This document shows, one piece after another, positions 36,909 through 48,129 of a stretch of DNA of 64,000 nt. The stretch spans positions 13,004,001-13,068,000 of the forward strand of contig NC_045131.1 of assembly GCF_007655135.1 (NCBI RefSeq), written 5' to 3'. Below the pieces are notes generated by a model. That model saw only the letters and a program-made list of their open reading frames with translations. It was not told the DNA's origin and ran no database searches. Made by a program: the position numbers and the translations under genes. Positions within the stretch are counted from its first letter, which is position 1; each line of letters begins with the position of its first letter. Origin of the DNA: Punica granatum. Lineage: Eukaryota > Streptophyta > Magnoliopsida > Myrtales > Lythraceae.

Positions 36909-37698
36909 TCTTTATATTATATAATATATAAAAGTCGAAGAACGAAATGTGAGAGTTCCATTTGAAAACTTGTAGTTTCTGGTAAAATGTCGTTACTTTC
37001 TCGAATTAATTCATTCTATGTTGAATTGACCTTTCAATTTCACTTTAATGACTTTTACTCTTCTTTTTTTTGTAATATTCGACTTATATTGATTATTTGT
37101 TCAAATTATTTATATGTAATGATAAGTATAATTATTTTTTCAAAAAACTAAAAGATTTCTCAATATTTTGAAAGAACTTCTCGGTATAAATGATATTTTT
37201 TTCAAGTTCAGTGTATTAAATGCCCTATAAATACGAAACGAAAATTCTTCTTTCTCCATCATCTTTTTATGCACGACAATTTTTCATACATTCTAAAAAT
37301 CCTCCATTTTTTGTTGTACCAATTCAAATTATAAATTTATAATATATTTATATACAACAAGGAGCATTCGAATTCCGTTTGATTAATCATTGCAACCACA
37401 CTATGAATTCATATCAAACCCATAGGACAAGTCCTTTAGCCACGCATGCCAATCCATTAGGTTAATACTATAGGATTATTGACTCTCTATACATATGATT
37501 TTCGCATATATTCATATGGCTTGATTATATATTTGTTAGCCATCATGATATTTAGTTCTTTTATAATTTGTAGTATTTATTATGTCCACTTAATAAAATA
37601 TATGATTTTTATTATATATTTTTTTTATCAATATCCATTCATACATCATATATGTTAAATATTCAATACTAAAATTTAGCACGGATTTCAACCAGTTA
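36909..37698 (+). mobile_element. Putative non-autonomous Helitron (degenerate 3' end)
   Basis: The left end is A|TCTTTATATTATATAAT followed by ATATAAAAGTCGAAG, the form seen at 5' ends of plant Helitrons and close to stretches at 16688 and 19770. The right end AGCACGGATTTCAACCAGTT resembles a decayed hairpin plus CTAGTT. Length (about 790 bp) is similar to the better-defined Helitron at 45248-46065. Confidence 0.35.
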
Positions 37699-37727
37699 TA
37701 TTATATTGATATATATATATATATATA

Positions 37728-38730
37728 TATGACAACAAGACGATAAATAGGGTTAAAAAGGTAAATGTGTAAAATAATGCAGGGTTAGAAAAGTCAATGC
37801 CTTAATGAACATTATTTATAAGCAAAATATAAATTCTACATTTTATAATGCATTAAATGTAAAACTTTTATAGAATATTGAAAGAAAATAAATATATGAA
37901 AAACTATTTTAATATAATCTTCAATTTTATTTTAAAATATATAATTAAGTTTAAAAAATTCAATCTTAGATTTAAGTAAATAAAATATAGTCAATTGTTT
38001 TTAAAAGAATTTCATTATATCTCTCTATATATAGCATCTATAGTCTTTTCTCCCATATATATATATAAACTTGATAACAAGACAATAAATAGGTTAAAAC
38101 TTAAAAGGGTAAATGTGTAAATAATATACAGTTAGAAAGATTAATGCCTTAATAAACACTATTTGTAAGCAAATTATAATTCTACATTTTATAATGCATT
38201 CAATGTAAAAGAAAATAAATATATGAAAAATATCTTCATATAATCTTCAATTTTATTTTAGGGTTAATTGCGCCATATAGCCTAACGTTTGAAGGATTAC
38301 AAAATTAACGTGCCACGTGTGCAATTCCGTCAAGTTTGGACGAAAAGTTAGCGTTGGGTTAGATGTGAAACCAACACGTTAACGTTGGGATATTTCAGGT
38401 AAAAAATCAAGTTTGGGCTAGAACTAAGAATTCATTCAAACGTTAGGCTATATGGCGCAATTATTCATTTATTTTAAAATTAATAACAATATATAGGTTA
38501 AAAAATATTCAATCTTAGGATTTAAGTAAATAAAATATAGTCAATTGCTTTTTTAAAAAACATTCATCATATCTATATATCGATCAACATATATAAATTT
38601 TACCCCATGCAATTAATAGGGATAAATATTAAAAAGATTCAACCTTAAGGTTTAAATAAATGAAAATAGTCAATTATTTTTAAAAAATTTATCATATCTA
38701 TAAGTCTGTCAATATATAAGTTTACTCCTA
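37728..38730. repeat. Degenerate tandem repeat, two long copies and a partial third
   Basis: Copy one (about 37728-38035) and copy two (about 38075-38580) share, in order, ACAAGAC(G/A)ATAAATAG, GGTAAATGTGTAAA, TCTACATTTTATAATGCATT, TAATCTTCAATTTTATTTTA and TAAATAAAATATAGTCAATTG. A shorter third copy follows to about 38730. Copy two is split by a 207-bp MITE; copy one supplies the empty-site form. Confidence 0.75.
38261..38467. mobile_element. MULE-type MITE with 9-bp target duplication
   Basis: Perfect 28-bp inverted repeats begin AATTGCGCCATATAGCC on each side (from 38265 and, inverted, to 38463). The element starts GGG and is flanked by the 9-bp direct repeat TTTATTTTA (38252-38260 and 38468-38476). 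A 9-bp duplication is characteristic of Mutator-like elements. It encodes nothing. Perfect TIRs suggest recent activity. Confidence 0.88.
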
Positions 38731-38874
38731 TGTGGTTGATAAGGGTTAATGCTTATATAATCATAAACTTAATGTCATATTTTTTAAATATGTATATATA
38801 CTAAAATATCATGATTTAATATATTACATCAAGCTTCCTATTTTAGTTTTTTTGATTTATTGAAAGTGGGCTTT

Positions 38875-38968
38875 TTATACCGTCCACCGCCGGTGTAAAC
38901 CAATTCTCCACCGATGGCTTCTAAAATCGCACCACGTGTCCATTAACTCCTAAGACTAACGGTGTTAT
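38875..38968. mobile_element. Single terminal-repeat remnant of a MULE-like element
   Basis: Blocks such as CCAATTCTCCACCGATGGC, ATCGCACCACGTGTCC and AAGACTAACGGTGTTA follow the same order as the terminal repeats of the element at 46359-47646 (CCGATTTTTCACAAGCGGC, TTGCGCCATGT, AAGATTAACACCGTTAG). No opposite terminus was found nearby. Confidence 0.45.
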
Positions 38969-39182
38969 GCTATGTTTATTTACAATAGTTTTTTTAATAT
39001 TTGTTGCATTTGGATTATCCGAGAACTGACCCAAAAAACCCAATCTATGTAGAGTGAGTTCTCTTCTTGATTTAGAATTCGGTTCTCGAGGATGGTTTTT
39101 AAAATGAAAAAACCGACCACTTCAGATTCTTGAAAATTTTCCCCATACCCGCATCGAACCACCCCGTGCACAGCCCTACCTT

Positions 39183-39545
39183 CAACAAGGACTTATTCTT
39201 GCTCGTGACTGTGATATTCGAAAACTATGCAAAGCTTATCAACAGGTGGATGTGGGGCAATTCCTCTGAGGTTCCTCTAAAGAATATGATTATCGATTGC
39301 AGGATTCTCTGCCAGCAGTTTGAAGCCATCATTCCTGGACGCACTTATAGGGAAGCCAACTAGTGTGCATATCATCTTCCTACCTTGGAGCTAATATGAC
39401 CAAGTGCTCTGTCACTTTATCGGTTCCTCTCTTCTCTATTAGGAGTCTTGTTTGAAGATACTTAGGGGTTTTCCTCCCCCGGATCTGTAAGCGTGTTGCA
39501 TGTAAACGGTTAATTTTGTTAATAAAAATCTTTGTTTACCAAAAA
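39183..39545 (+). mobile_element. 5'-truncated LINE, RNase H and 3' end
   Basis: One frame reads GLILARDCDIRKL; after a frameshift another reads KNMIIDCRILCQQFEAIIPG, then RTYREAN, a stop, and an H/L-rich stretch. This is the order of the RNase H domain at the end of plant L1-type LINE polyproteins (L.ARD..I..L, then DCR.L...F, then REAN..AD.L). The fragment ends in an A-rich tail near 39540. Frameshifts and stops make it inactive. Confidence 0.7.
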
Positions 39546-40511
39546 AATAAAAGAGATTTGGAATAGAGGAGAGGAGAGAAGAAGTAGTAGAGAGAAAATA
39601 AGGACAGTTTCCTCTAAAATTATCATCATAACCCTAAGCCAATGATCGATCTTAATTTAATTATAAATATTTCACTAAGAATTTTATTGAAAACTCAAAA
39701 TTACGCCGTTAAGGGATTTTTTTCAGTACAAGTAATATAGATTATATACAATCTATGGAAATGAGAAAGTCCACTCTCCTTTCATTAGAAAGAAAAAAGT
39801 CCATTCTCCTTCATTCTTATTGCTTGGAGAAGACAGGTAAGAATTTGTTTAACATGTGCTGCTTGGATATTTTTTGCTGTGAGAAGGAAGCAATTATGAT
39901 ATTTGGTAATGGGTTTCCCTTAAGTGTATGTACTGGACAATGTTTTAAATTTTGAGTCGATATTTAAATTTAAAAAAACGTGATTTTTGAAAATTTCAAA
40001 TCTATTTTTGTAAAATTTTATATAGTTGCAATTTTGTTTGAAATCTACCATGTTCATCACTCTTGTCTAATTTTCATTCCTGAAAAACTGATGTGGCAGG
40101 TCCAAGTGGCAATAGAGTCAAATGGCGGGCCGCCCACATAGACTTGTCATGCCGGCATTTCATAGCAAAAGTTAAAACGAAATGTGAAGGTCATAATAGA
40201 TTTGAAATAAAAATAAAATTAGATAATTTTAAAGCATGTAGAAACGGATGCAATAATCCCAAAAAGATCGCCTAACAGCAAATTACCTAAACTATTAGAA
40301 ATTAAAAGTAAAACATGAACACTAAAAGTGAGAGAAACCACCCCCTAGCAATAATTTCTTTTAAACAAAATATTAATAATATTTTGGCAAAAGTTTCATC
40401 GGAAAAACTTCCAATGGACTTCCGTTGGAAATTTCAATAGATTATTGAATTTTTATTTCTTAGTAAGGTTATGTCTTTTTTGTAAATGTATCCAAAAAAA
40501 TGATAAATTAT

Positions 40512-41365
40512 CAAAAAAATCCAAACTTTGCACTTTGTTTCAATTTTAATACGAACTTTTTTTTATCATAACAATTCTCCAACTATTGATTTAGTATCAA
40601 TTATAGTACGATGTCTCATTTTTCATTAATTTTAATGGAATTGTTGATGTGACACTTTCCCGGTGCTACTTGGCTCACATTGATTGGGCCTCAACTTTTT
40701 TTGAATAAAAGATATTTTAATAATTAAAAAAGAAAAACAAAAGAAAGGCAAATCCTATTAAGGCAAAGGAGGAAGAAGGGGGGATGCCGGTAGTGGTAGC
40801 CACCATTGAGGCCCCACTGGTCGAGAATCAAAAAACTCCAAAATGTTGGGTTTTTACAGTTCCAATTGGTGGGGCCTCAATGATGGCCACCTTTCCCCCA
40901 ATCAGGGTCGCCGGCTACCGCCAATCTAGCTCTTATCACCAGCCTCCTTTCCTTTTTCTTTTTTTCTTTTTTAAATTCAGGCAATGGGGGCCTTGCCAGA
41001 GGCCACTACCACCCCTGTGGTGCTACCGGCGACCACTAAGGTCATGGACAACCCCAGTTAGGGCGATGGTGGCCGTCGGGCAGGCCCACCATCGATCTCC
41101 CCCTTTCTCTTCCTCCATGGAATCCGTTTAGGGTTTCTCTCTTTTTTTCTAATTTTAATCTTTTTGGTTTTTTTAGTTTTCAAAATATATTTATATATAA
41201 AAACTCGTTGGGACCCTCAAGGGTGAGCCACATCAGCAATTCCGTTAAAATTAACGGAAATTGTAACGTCGTGCTATAATTGTTACTATGTCAATAGTTG
41301 GTGAATTGTTATAATAAAAAAATTCCTGCTAAAATTAAAACAAAGTGCAAAGTTTAGATTTTTTT
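40512..41365. mobile_element. Long-TIR foldback element
   Basis: About 150 bp at the left (from AAATCCAAACTTTGCACTTTG) is matched in inverted orientation at the right (to CAAAGTGCAAAGTTTAGATTT), with roughly four in five positions agreeing by eye. The interior is GC-richer and holds a second inverted pair, GCCACCATTGAGGCCCCAC near 40798 with GTGGGGCCTCAATGATGGCC near 40870. Open frames inside (40784-41131) are not recognised. The form fits a foldback MULE-like element; no target duplication was fixed. Confidence 0.6.
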
Positions 41366-41724
41366 TCTTTTTATTTAAGTAACTTAACCCAGAAAGAGAA
41401 GTCCCGCGGGTAGGATGTGATTGGGCGCATGCGATTGCAGGTAGGAAGCCGTGGCCCACAGGTGGAAGGAAGGCAGGAGGGGAGGAAATGGGACGCAATC
41501 TTTGTGGGCACCTACCACTGTACACCATCGTGCTAACATATAATGGGGACAAAAAATTAAATAATGAAAAAAGATAAACTAACGGTTATTATGACCTATA
41601 TGTCTCTATCGAACTGAATAATTTTAAAAAGACCAAATTGTGAATTTCTTGGACAGGATTTCAATGTTAACTAAGGTGCACACCCGCGCCATTCTGCAGT
41701 CGGTATTTTTTTTCCCATCTTTTA

Positions 41725-42008
41725 GGCTCCGTTTGTTTTCAGAATTTGATTTTAACATTTTAATTTTAACTTTAACTCTATTCATTACGCAACAAAAATT
41801 ATCTCTTCAAAGTAAAAAAGATGAGCCACATACATAAACTCACATACAACTCTATTATACTCAATTCAATTTTTAATATTAAATTCTCTTAACTATTAAT
41901 TACTTTTTCACACTTTTTCTCATAATTCAACACCACAATCATTACAACCCAATTAAAATCAAAATCAACCAATTAAAATCAAAATCCAACTCCTAAACCA
42001 AACGCAGC
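41725..42008. mobile_element. MITE of the GTTTGGTTTT family, copy 3
   Basis: The left end GGCTCCGTTTGTTTTC pairs with the inverted right end AAACCAAACGCAGC. The core shares words with the copies at 25850 and 51149, including TTCAATTTTTAATATTAAAT and ACAATCATTACAA. Confidence 0.6.
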
Positions 42009-42248
42009 ATTAGTTTGCCTTGGTAATTTATATAATCACCAATATAAAGCATGATTGAAACTAATAAAAATCATAAACTCTCAATTGATAAACTTCGTTT
42101 GGTTTTCGAATCAAAATTTTACTATACCCAACTCAACTATATTCTTCCATAAATTCAACACTACAATCATTATTATTTGTCTTTTTTTTCATTTAATAAT
42201 AATTCATCACTTATACTTTTTTTCTAATTATTTTTATGATTAATTTTT

Positions 42249-42403
42249 GGATAAATTTCGACGACACCTCCTATAATTTGTAAAATAGCCAGCGACACTC
42301 TCTCCTTTCAAAAATTAGCCACACACCACCTCTCCTTTTGCTGAAAGGAAGGGGTATCGTTGGCCATTTTACAAATTATAGAGGGTGTCGTCGAAATTTT
42401 CTC
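42249..42403. mobile_element. MULE-type MITE nested in an older MITE
   Basis: This 155-bp element has inverted ends of about 50 bp (AAATTTCGACGACACC, then TATAATTTGTAAAAT on both arms). It is flanked by the 9-bp direct repeat TTAATTTTT (42240-42248 and 42404-42412). The related host MITE at 51795 has the unduplicated site (AATTTTTAATAATAAA), which confirms insertion. Confidence 0.85.
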
Positions 42404-42521
42404 TTAATTTTTAATAATAAAATTTTCATCTACTTTCATATCGATATATACATACATATATATTCTCGCTCATTCATATATTTGCTAACATTTGCAATAA
42501 TTATTTTTTTATCTTTTCTTA

Positions 42522-42829
42522 GACTATATCCATCCACGATCTCTTATTTGAGTCTCTAAAGTGGACAAATCACTACCACATAATCGCCACATCATTTAGA
42601 GACGCGCTCAACAAAAAGTGAGACTCACCATCCCAATCTCTTCATGGGCCCACACACATTAAATAAAAAAAATCCAACGACTCTTTTTAAAAAAAAGGGA
42701 GGGGAAAGCTACTGAAAAGCTACGTCTCTCACATGAGAGAAGCCCCAGCGCAGGGTCTCTGATCTGGGTGTCTCTCTAGGCGCTATATCAACACTAGAGA
42801 CGCCCCAGAGACCCACGTTGTATGTAGTC
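42522..42829. mobile_element. Tourist-like (PIF/Harbinger) MITE
   Basis: The 308-bp element is bounded by TTA on both sides (42519-42521 and 42830-42832), the 3-bp target of PIF/Harbinger elements. Its ends pair imperfectly: GACTATATCCA at the left, and GACTACATACA on the other strand at the right. Subterminal GTCTCTAAAGTGG-type and GGGTCTCTGGGGCGTC blocks recur inside. Confidence 0.65.
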
Positions 42830-43849
42830 TTATTCCCTAAAATAGAGTTGAGTTGAGTTGAATCTCAACTTAAAAACCAAACACAAGCTAAGATTTTTAG
42901 AAAATTGCACTAATTTCAATATGAAAGTCAATATCTTTAGTGCAATGAAAAAAAATTATGATAGTTAATAAAAGGGCATGAATAGTCCCCACTGAGTATT
43001 GAACCTGAAACATTTTGGTTACCAGGCGAGAGCGTATGCCACTGTGCTATACCATCTCTTGATTCTTAATTTAAATTTTTGATATTTCTAAATGAAAAAT
43101 TACGATCACAATATAATAGGTTCTAAGTGGTCCACTAATCTTAAGTAGACAAACTATACTTATTGTAGGGGTTCAACGTTCATTAAAAGTATCCTGTGTT
43201 CAAGATTAAGTGTATGCAAGCGAGAATCAGTCAGTTAATAAGCTGGCCTAACCTTGTGTTTCATAAAAAAAATAAGAACATTTCTCATCACAAATAAGAA
43301 AAACGTTATTAAAATTGGTGATAAACTGAAAAAGGGTTTTGTCCAATGTGGATTTGTTTTTAGTAATTCGTCTCATGTTCCTATTAAGCAAGGTCTTGTA
43401 TGCAAGTTTTGTGATTGAACTCATTTGACTTCCGAATATCATGTATTGTATACCTCAAAAAAAATCCTTAGATACCTCAACTAAATAAGCACTAAAAAGG
43501 TAAAAGTAAAATAAAAATAATCAAGGAAAAAATAAACCCATTATACTCGCTCCCTAGTTCCGCTAAACCAAGTTTAGTAAAGAAGAAGAAAGACGATTAT
43601 GTTATAGTAATACTAGTTAGAATGTCATGCCGTATTAAAATAATATTTTGACTTGCTAATTTATTACAAGACTCATACTCGCGTAACATCTATGTGATCT
43701 CTTTTTGTTATTTCAATGTATGAGAATGAGAAAGAGGATGTGAGGAATCGTATAGAGAGGGAGGAAGAGGAGAGAGAAAGGGGAAGGCCGAGAGAGGAAA
43801 GATGGTTTATTCCCCCAAAAAATAGAAGAAAGATGGTTTTGCTGAGAGG

Positions 43850-44945
43850 TGTGCATGGATACCGGGTATATTCGGAACCAGTCGGAACCTACCTGTTAGG
43901 AGATAGTCCGGATAGCTTGTATTGAAAATAAGATAGAGTCTAAGTATTAAAATAAGGAACTGATGAAAATCGGTTCCGGTTCTAATTCCTGCATATAAGG
44001 AACCGGAACCGGTATCCGAATCCGGTTAATAGTTACTAATTAAAAGAAAAGAAAAGTAAAGTAAAGTTACTGATGCCATTTTATAGTGGAGTAAAACTCC
44101 ACCCCACTCCACTCGTCATTTTTTATATTTCTTCAAAATTGACCCCATCCCCTCCACTCTCTCTTCTCCAATGCATTCGTTGCTCCCATGCATCCTTACC
44201 TTCGCAGTCCGCATGAACCTGACCTCCCCTCTCCTCCATTTTTTTCAGCCATCGATTGGCTACTCCTCTCCCATGCCAAAGCCAGCTGGACTCCATTGCC
44301 GACTCATCCCCTCATCCTTTTCTATTATTTTTCTTTTCTCCTTCTTGGAGACGGGCAAACGAGGGCTTCAATCGAAGTCTACCGTGCCTCAAATCGCAGC
44401 CCTCAAGGGTGTGATCAAAGTTTTGTTGCTGTGATTCGCAGTACAGGGTCTTTGATCAAAGCCTTCTATGCCTTGAATGACAATACCAGGATTCGATTGG
44501 AGCCCTTGTGCTTTGAATCACAAACTTTGGCTAGAAAATTAAAAAAAGAATACAGAAGTAAAATCGCAGCATCAACGATCTGGGGTTCGATGTTTTAAGA
44601 AGAGATGGGAAAGCAGTGACGCGGGTGGGGAAATAGCCTGACGGAGGCGGAGGGTCAAAGGAGGGCAAATAGGAGGTTCAAAGGGGGTTAGCGAGAGGCG
44701 AAGAGGACGCGGCCATGGATGGGAGAAGAGAGAGAGAGCTTGTAGAAAGCACTAAGTATAAGAACAAAAAAAAATTACAGGTTCCATATGGTACTCGGAT
44801 CTTGTGGTATAATACAAGTTCCAGGTAGTTTACGATTTTAGGATTCAACAAGTATGGTCCGGTTCTAAAATTTTTGAACATATCTCTTACAGGGTAATGT
44901 CCGAGTATTGTGAAAAAAATGATACCCAGAACCGATCACCCCTTG
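43850..44945. mobile_element. Putative DNA-transposon relic with CCGGTTCC-rich ends
   Basis: The left arm (AGGTGTGCATGGATACCGGG, later GGTTCCGGTTC and GGAACCGGAACCGG) and the right arm (GATACCCAGAACCGATCACCCC) are roughly inverted. The intervening 44,100-44,750 sequence has CT-rich open frames without recognisable domains. Ends and target duplication are not certain. Confidence 0.35.
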
Positions 44946-45247
44946 TTTCTGCTAGTTATCAAAAACTTGAAGTGACTTTCATCAAAAAATTTTGACGAGA
45001 TTAAATTATCCTCTAAGTTCTTATGATCTAGTGGCCCTCGATTAATTACATTATTTTCCTATCAGTATTTTGGGAGAAGGGGAGTTGCCAAACTATCTGC
45101 CTTCTTCTAATTGTAATGTAGATGATATAAAATATATTTGGTAAGAAAATAAATTTTACAAATAAAGTCTGATATGGGTGCCGGAGATTTTCAATCTTAT
45201 CAATCTTTAACAAAACTTAATTAAATATATTTTGACTAAAGAAAGTA

Positions 45248-46065
45248 TCTATATACTTATACTATTATATAAAGCCAAAAGAAGGGCCCATATTTTCACT
45301 TTAACCTTTCAAAAATACCGATATTATTCATACTTAAATTTATTATAGCCACGAAAAGAGATTGAGGTTAAAATAGTAAAACCACATAAAATAATTAACT
45401 ATTAATTTTTCTTTCGTACCCACTTCCCCCTATTATTTTTCTTCTTTTTTCTCCGTTCTTCAATTAAACGTGCAACAGTGGCCAAAAAATTAAAAGTGCA
45501 AAACCTTTTTGTTCAATTCTCCATATTATATTTTATTTTCTTGTTCATAATTGTATTATTCTTATTGTATCTAATTGAAATCTCAATAATTTAGAAGTAT
45601 CGTACATGCTTCTCATTTTTTTCATACCGATAATTTATTCATTCTCATGCATATATTTTTATGAGCCATTAAAACAAAAGACATGATTAATTAGTAACAA
45701 TCATATAAAATCAAAGATTCTATTTCCATCTCACTTTCAAGTTTTCAAAACACCTTTATTGCATAAACTTCAATTATTATGGGCCGCTAAATTGGAATTA
45801 TAATGGTAATTAAGCAACAAATAATCACCCAATCTCACTATCCATCCCTCTCTCTCTTTCCAGTATCCTCATCCGATCTCAGTCTCTTTTCACATCATAC
45901 GTAAGAGAACCTACTTTTTTTATTCTCATAAATTTTTTTATTAAATTATTGAGCTTTTTCATTATATTCATGAATAATAGTTACGTTAATATCTTAAAAA
46001 TGCAGAATATCAAAAAATTTGAAAAGTGCGCTTAGCGTCGTGCATAGTGCGGCCACGAACTCTAG
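45248..46065 (+). mobile_element. Non-autonomous Helitron
   Basis: The element begins A|TCTATATACTTATACTATT followed by ATATAAAGCC, a form common at plant Helitron 5' ends. It ends with a GC-richer stretch (TAGCGTCGTGCATAGTGCGG), then CTAG|T at 46062-46066. Insertion between A and T with no target duplication fits the family. The 818-bp body is AT-rich and non-coding, so transposition would need a helper Rep/helicase. The 3' hairpin is imperfect. Confidence 0.65.
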
Positions 46066-46681
46066 TATTTGAAAAGACAAAAAAATAAAAAATACCGTGG
46101 ATAGACATGACAGTCTATCTTTTACAAAATCAGTATACTGCTTCATATATAAATTGATATATTAAAAGTTTATATAACATCGTCATGCTAGGACATGTAT
46201 GGTTTTCAAGTTAAAATTACTGACTATTCCGCACATATTGCAGGTCCTTCCTTTAGTAAAATTTTAAAACCAAAAAGAAATAATAATTTTTCCTTTATTG
46301 TATAGAACTATAGATAAATAGATAATTATCCCAAAAAGAAAAAAATTTATATATTGTTCACAGTCTATGGAAACCGATTTTTCACAAGCGGCTCCTCGAA
46401 TTGCGCCATGTATCTTATTTAACCCCAAAGATTAACACCGTTAGTTCTCAATTTAATTTTAAATTTTTTAATTAAAACTTTACAAATTACCTTACATACA
46501 ATTTATAGATTTCTAATTCAATTACAACTTATTATAGGAAACGATCGCAAAACAATATGCACAAAAATATATAATATTGATTTTTGGAGTTTCTTGCACG
46601 GGCTTATCTTTTCATCTCCATTATTTTCCCATGGAATTTTAATTAGAGGAGAAGTTAATTGATGAAATTAATATTGATTAG

Positions 46682-46825
46682 GAACCAATGCTTGAAGCGG
46701 ATGCTGCGATTGTTGATGCTGCTGACTCTAGTAAAGAAGCGACAATGATCCAGAGTTGGGTAGAGTCATTTATCGGAATGGATCATAAGTACCACAACGA
46801 CTACCCTTCTGAGAATTTTTTTAAT
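46682..46825 (+). pseudogene. Exon-like segment inside the MULE-like element, family unknown
   Basis: A TTAG acceptor precedes, and a GTATAT donor follows, an open stretch of exactly 48 codons in phase 0. It starts EPMLEADAAIVDAADSSK and contains IQSWVESFIGMDHKYHND. The composition is clearly protein-like compared with the AT-rich surroundings. I do not recognise the parent gene. The frame runs on into low-complexity residues to a stop at 46876. It is best read as a captured exon, or as a relic of the element's own gene. Confidence 0.35.
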
Positions 46826-47343
46826 GTATATCCCCGATCATCCTTTCATACCTATATTATACATCCTAAACAATAATTTTTCATTAAATTTTAAACTTCG
46901 CATGCATTATCTTATATTTGTTGTCTTGATATTAACATATCGATTAAATTACACTGAGAAGAATATACGAATTTTAAAAAAATTAAAGATTTAAACAAGA
47001 TTAACAAAATTAATTAGAGACACGGGATGTATTATTTCATGAATTGTCGACTATATAATTCAAAGTAAGGAAATTTAATTAAAATGAACCACTTTCTATC
47101 TTCGTTATCTTTTCTCTATAAAAAAAACTTATAGTTTTGGGGGATTCAAAATCCATTAAAACATGAAGAAGATGGAGCATGAGCTTGCAAGAAACTCTAG
47201 GAATTACTTTTGTATTTTTTGTACATATTGATTGAGATTGTTTCCTATAACAAGTTGTAATTGAATTAGAAACTCTATGTTGTATGTAAGGTAATTTGTG
47301 AATTTTTAATTAAAAATCCTGAAATCAAAATGAGAACTAACGG

Positions 47344-47551
47344 ATGGCTTGATGGACAACATGCGCTGACTGGATGGCTCGATGGGCAATTAGCTTCTCA
47401 TTGGGCTCTTTTTTCTCTGTTGTTCCACCGATTGGTATTAACACTCTCGTGGAGGGCGACTTTGTAGGGACTTTCATACCCTGTCTTTGCGTAGCGTAAT
47501 TATTTTCTTGTACGGGGCTTTTGCCCCCCTCTTTCACTGAAAAAAAAAAAA
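47344..47551 (+). mobile_element. LINE 3' fragment nested in the right repeat of the MULE-like element
   Basis: The fragment reads CADWMARWAISFSLG and then PPIGINTLVEGDFVG, matching the C-terminal end of plant LINE RNase H regions. It ends in an A run at 47540-47551. The flanks GAGAACTAACGG (47332-47343) and AGAACTGACGG (from 47553) are a target-site duplication, and the same sequence occurs unbroken in the left repeat near 46442-46453. Confidence 0.75.
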
Positions 47552-48129
47552 GAGAACTGACGGTGTTAAATTAATCTTTGGGATTAGATAGGACACATGA
47601 CGCAATTAGAGGAATCGCTTATGGAAAATCAATTTCCACCAACAGTGGATGATATTAAAAAATAAAAGAAGTATATATAGATATGTGGCATTGATGGTGG
47701 GTTGCTTCTTACAAGAGTTTTTTTTTTTTTTTTGGGTTTTGGGGGTGGGGGGAGCAAACTACCGAGGGGTGGGACCGCCACAAACAAACCCCTATTTTTG
47801 TTATTTTTCTTTTTTGGGTAGAGATCTTGTTACAAACCCCAATTTTTTTGTTAAACAAAGTATACGTCTAATATAACCTATATAACTAAATGATTGAAAA
47901 AAATGGACTTAGCGCACATGCAGACTGTAGACGCCTTCGTTTGGTTATTAAGAGATTTCACGTTCAATACTCAGTATAAACTATTTGTGCCCCTTTAATA
48001 GCTATCATGATTTTTATTTCATTATACTAGATCTACGCACATCCCTTGTAACCGAAATATCTATTGAATAATAATTATAATTTTATATACTTATATGAAG
48101 AATATATATATATATATGTATGTATGTCC

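Larger units (their letters stand above)
42094..42889. mobile_element. MITE of the GTTTGGTTTT family, copy 4, with two nested MITEs
   Basis: The left end TTCGTTTGGTTTTCGAA is matched by the inverted right end AACTTAAAAACCAAACACAAG. Two later insertions (42249-42403 and 42522-42829) interrupt the body. The uninterrupted relative at 51795-52105 shares the flanking core sequence, confirming the nesting. Confidence 0.65.
46359..47646. mobile_element. MULE-like element with long inverted repeats, exon-like cargo and a nested LINE
   Basis: The left repeat (46359-about 46560) and right repeat (about 47225-47646 after removing a LINE) match in inverted order over about 200 bp. Shared blocks are TTTTTCACAAGCGG / TTTTCCATAAGCGA, AATTGCGCCATGT / AATTGCGTCATGT, CAAAGATTAA, ACAAATTACCTTACATACAA, TTTCTAATTCAATTACAACTT and TATAGGAAAC. 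Long terminal repeats of this kind are typical of Mutator-like elements. No transposase is visible. The interior carries a 144-bp exon-like segment, which raises the possibility of a Pack-MULE. No clear 9-bp target duplication was seen. Confidence 0.65.

Noticed and set aside
42960..43070. tRNA-like GGCATG...GTTACCAGGCGAG segment
   Set aside because: It resembles dispersed plant repeats seen again near 47940 and 50530; it does not fold into a tRNA cloverleaf by eye.
44171..44598. Overlapping 87- and 136-residue open frames
   Set aside because: CT-rich translations within a probable transposon relic; no domain and no splice pattern.
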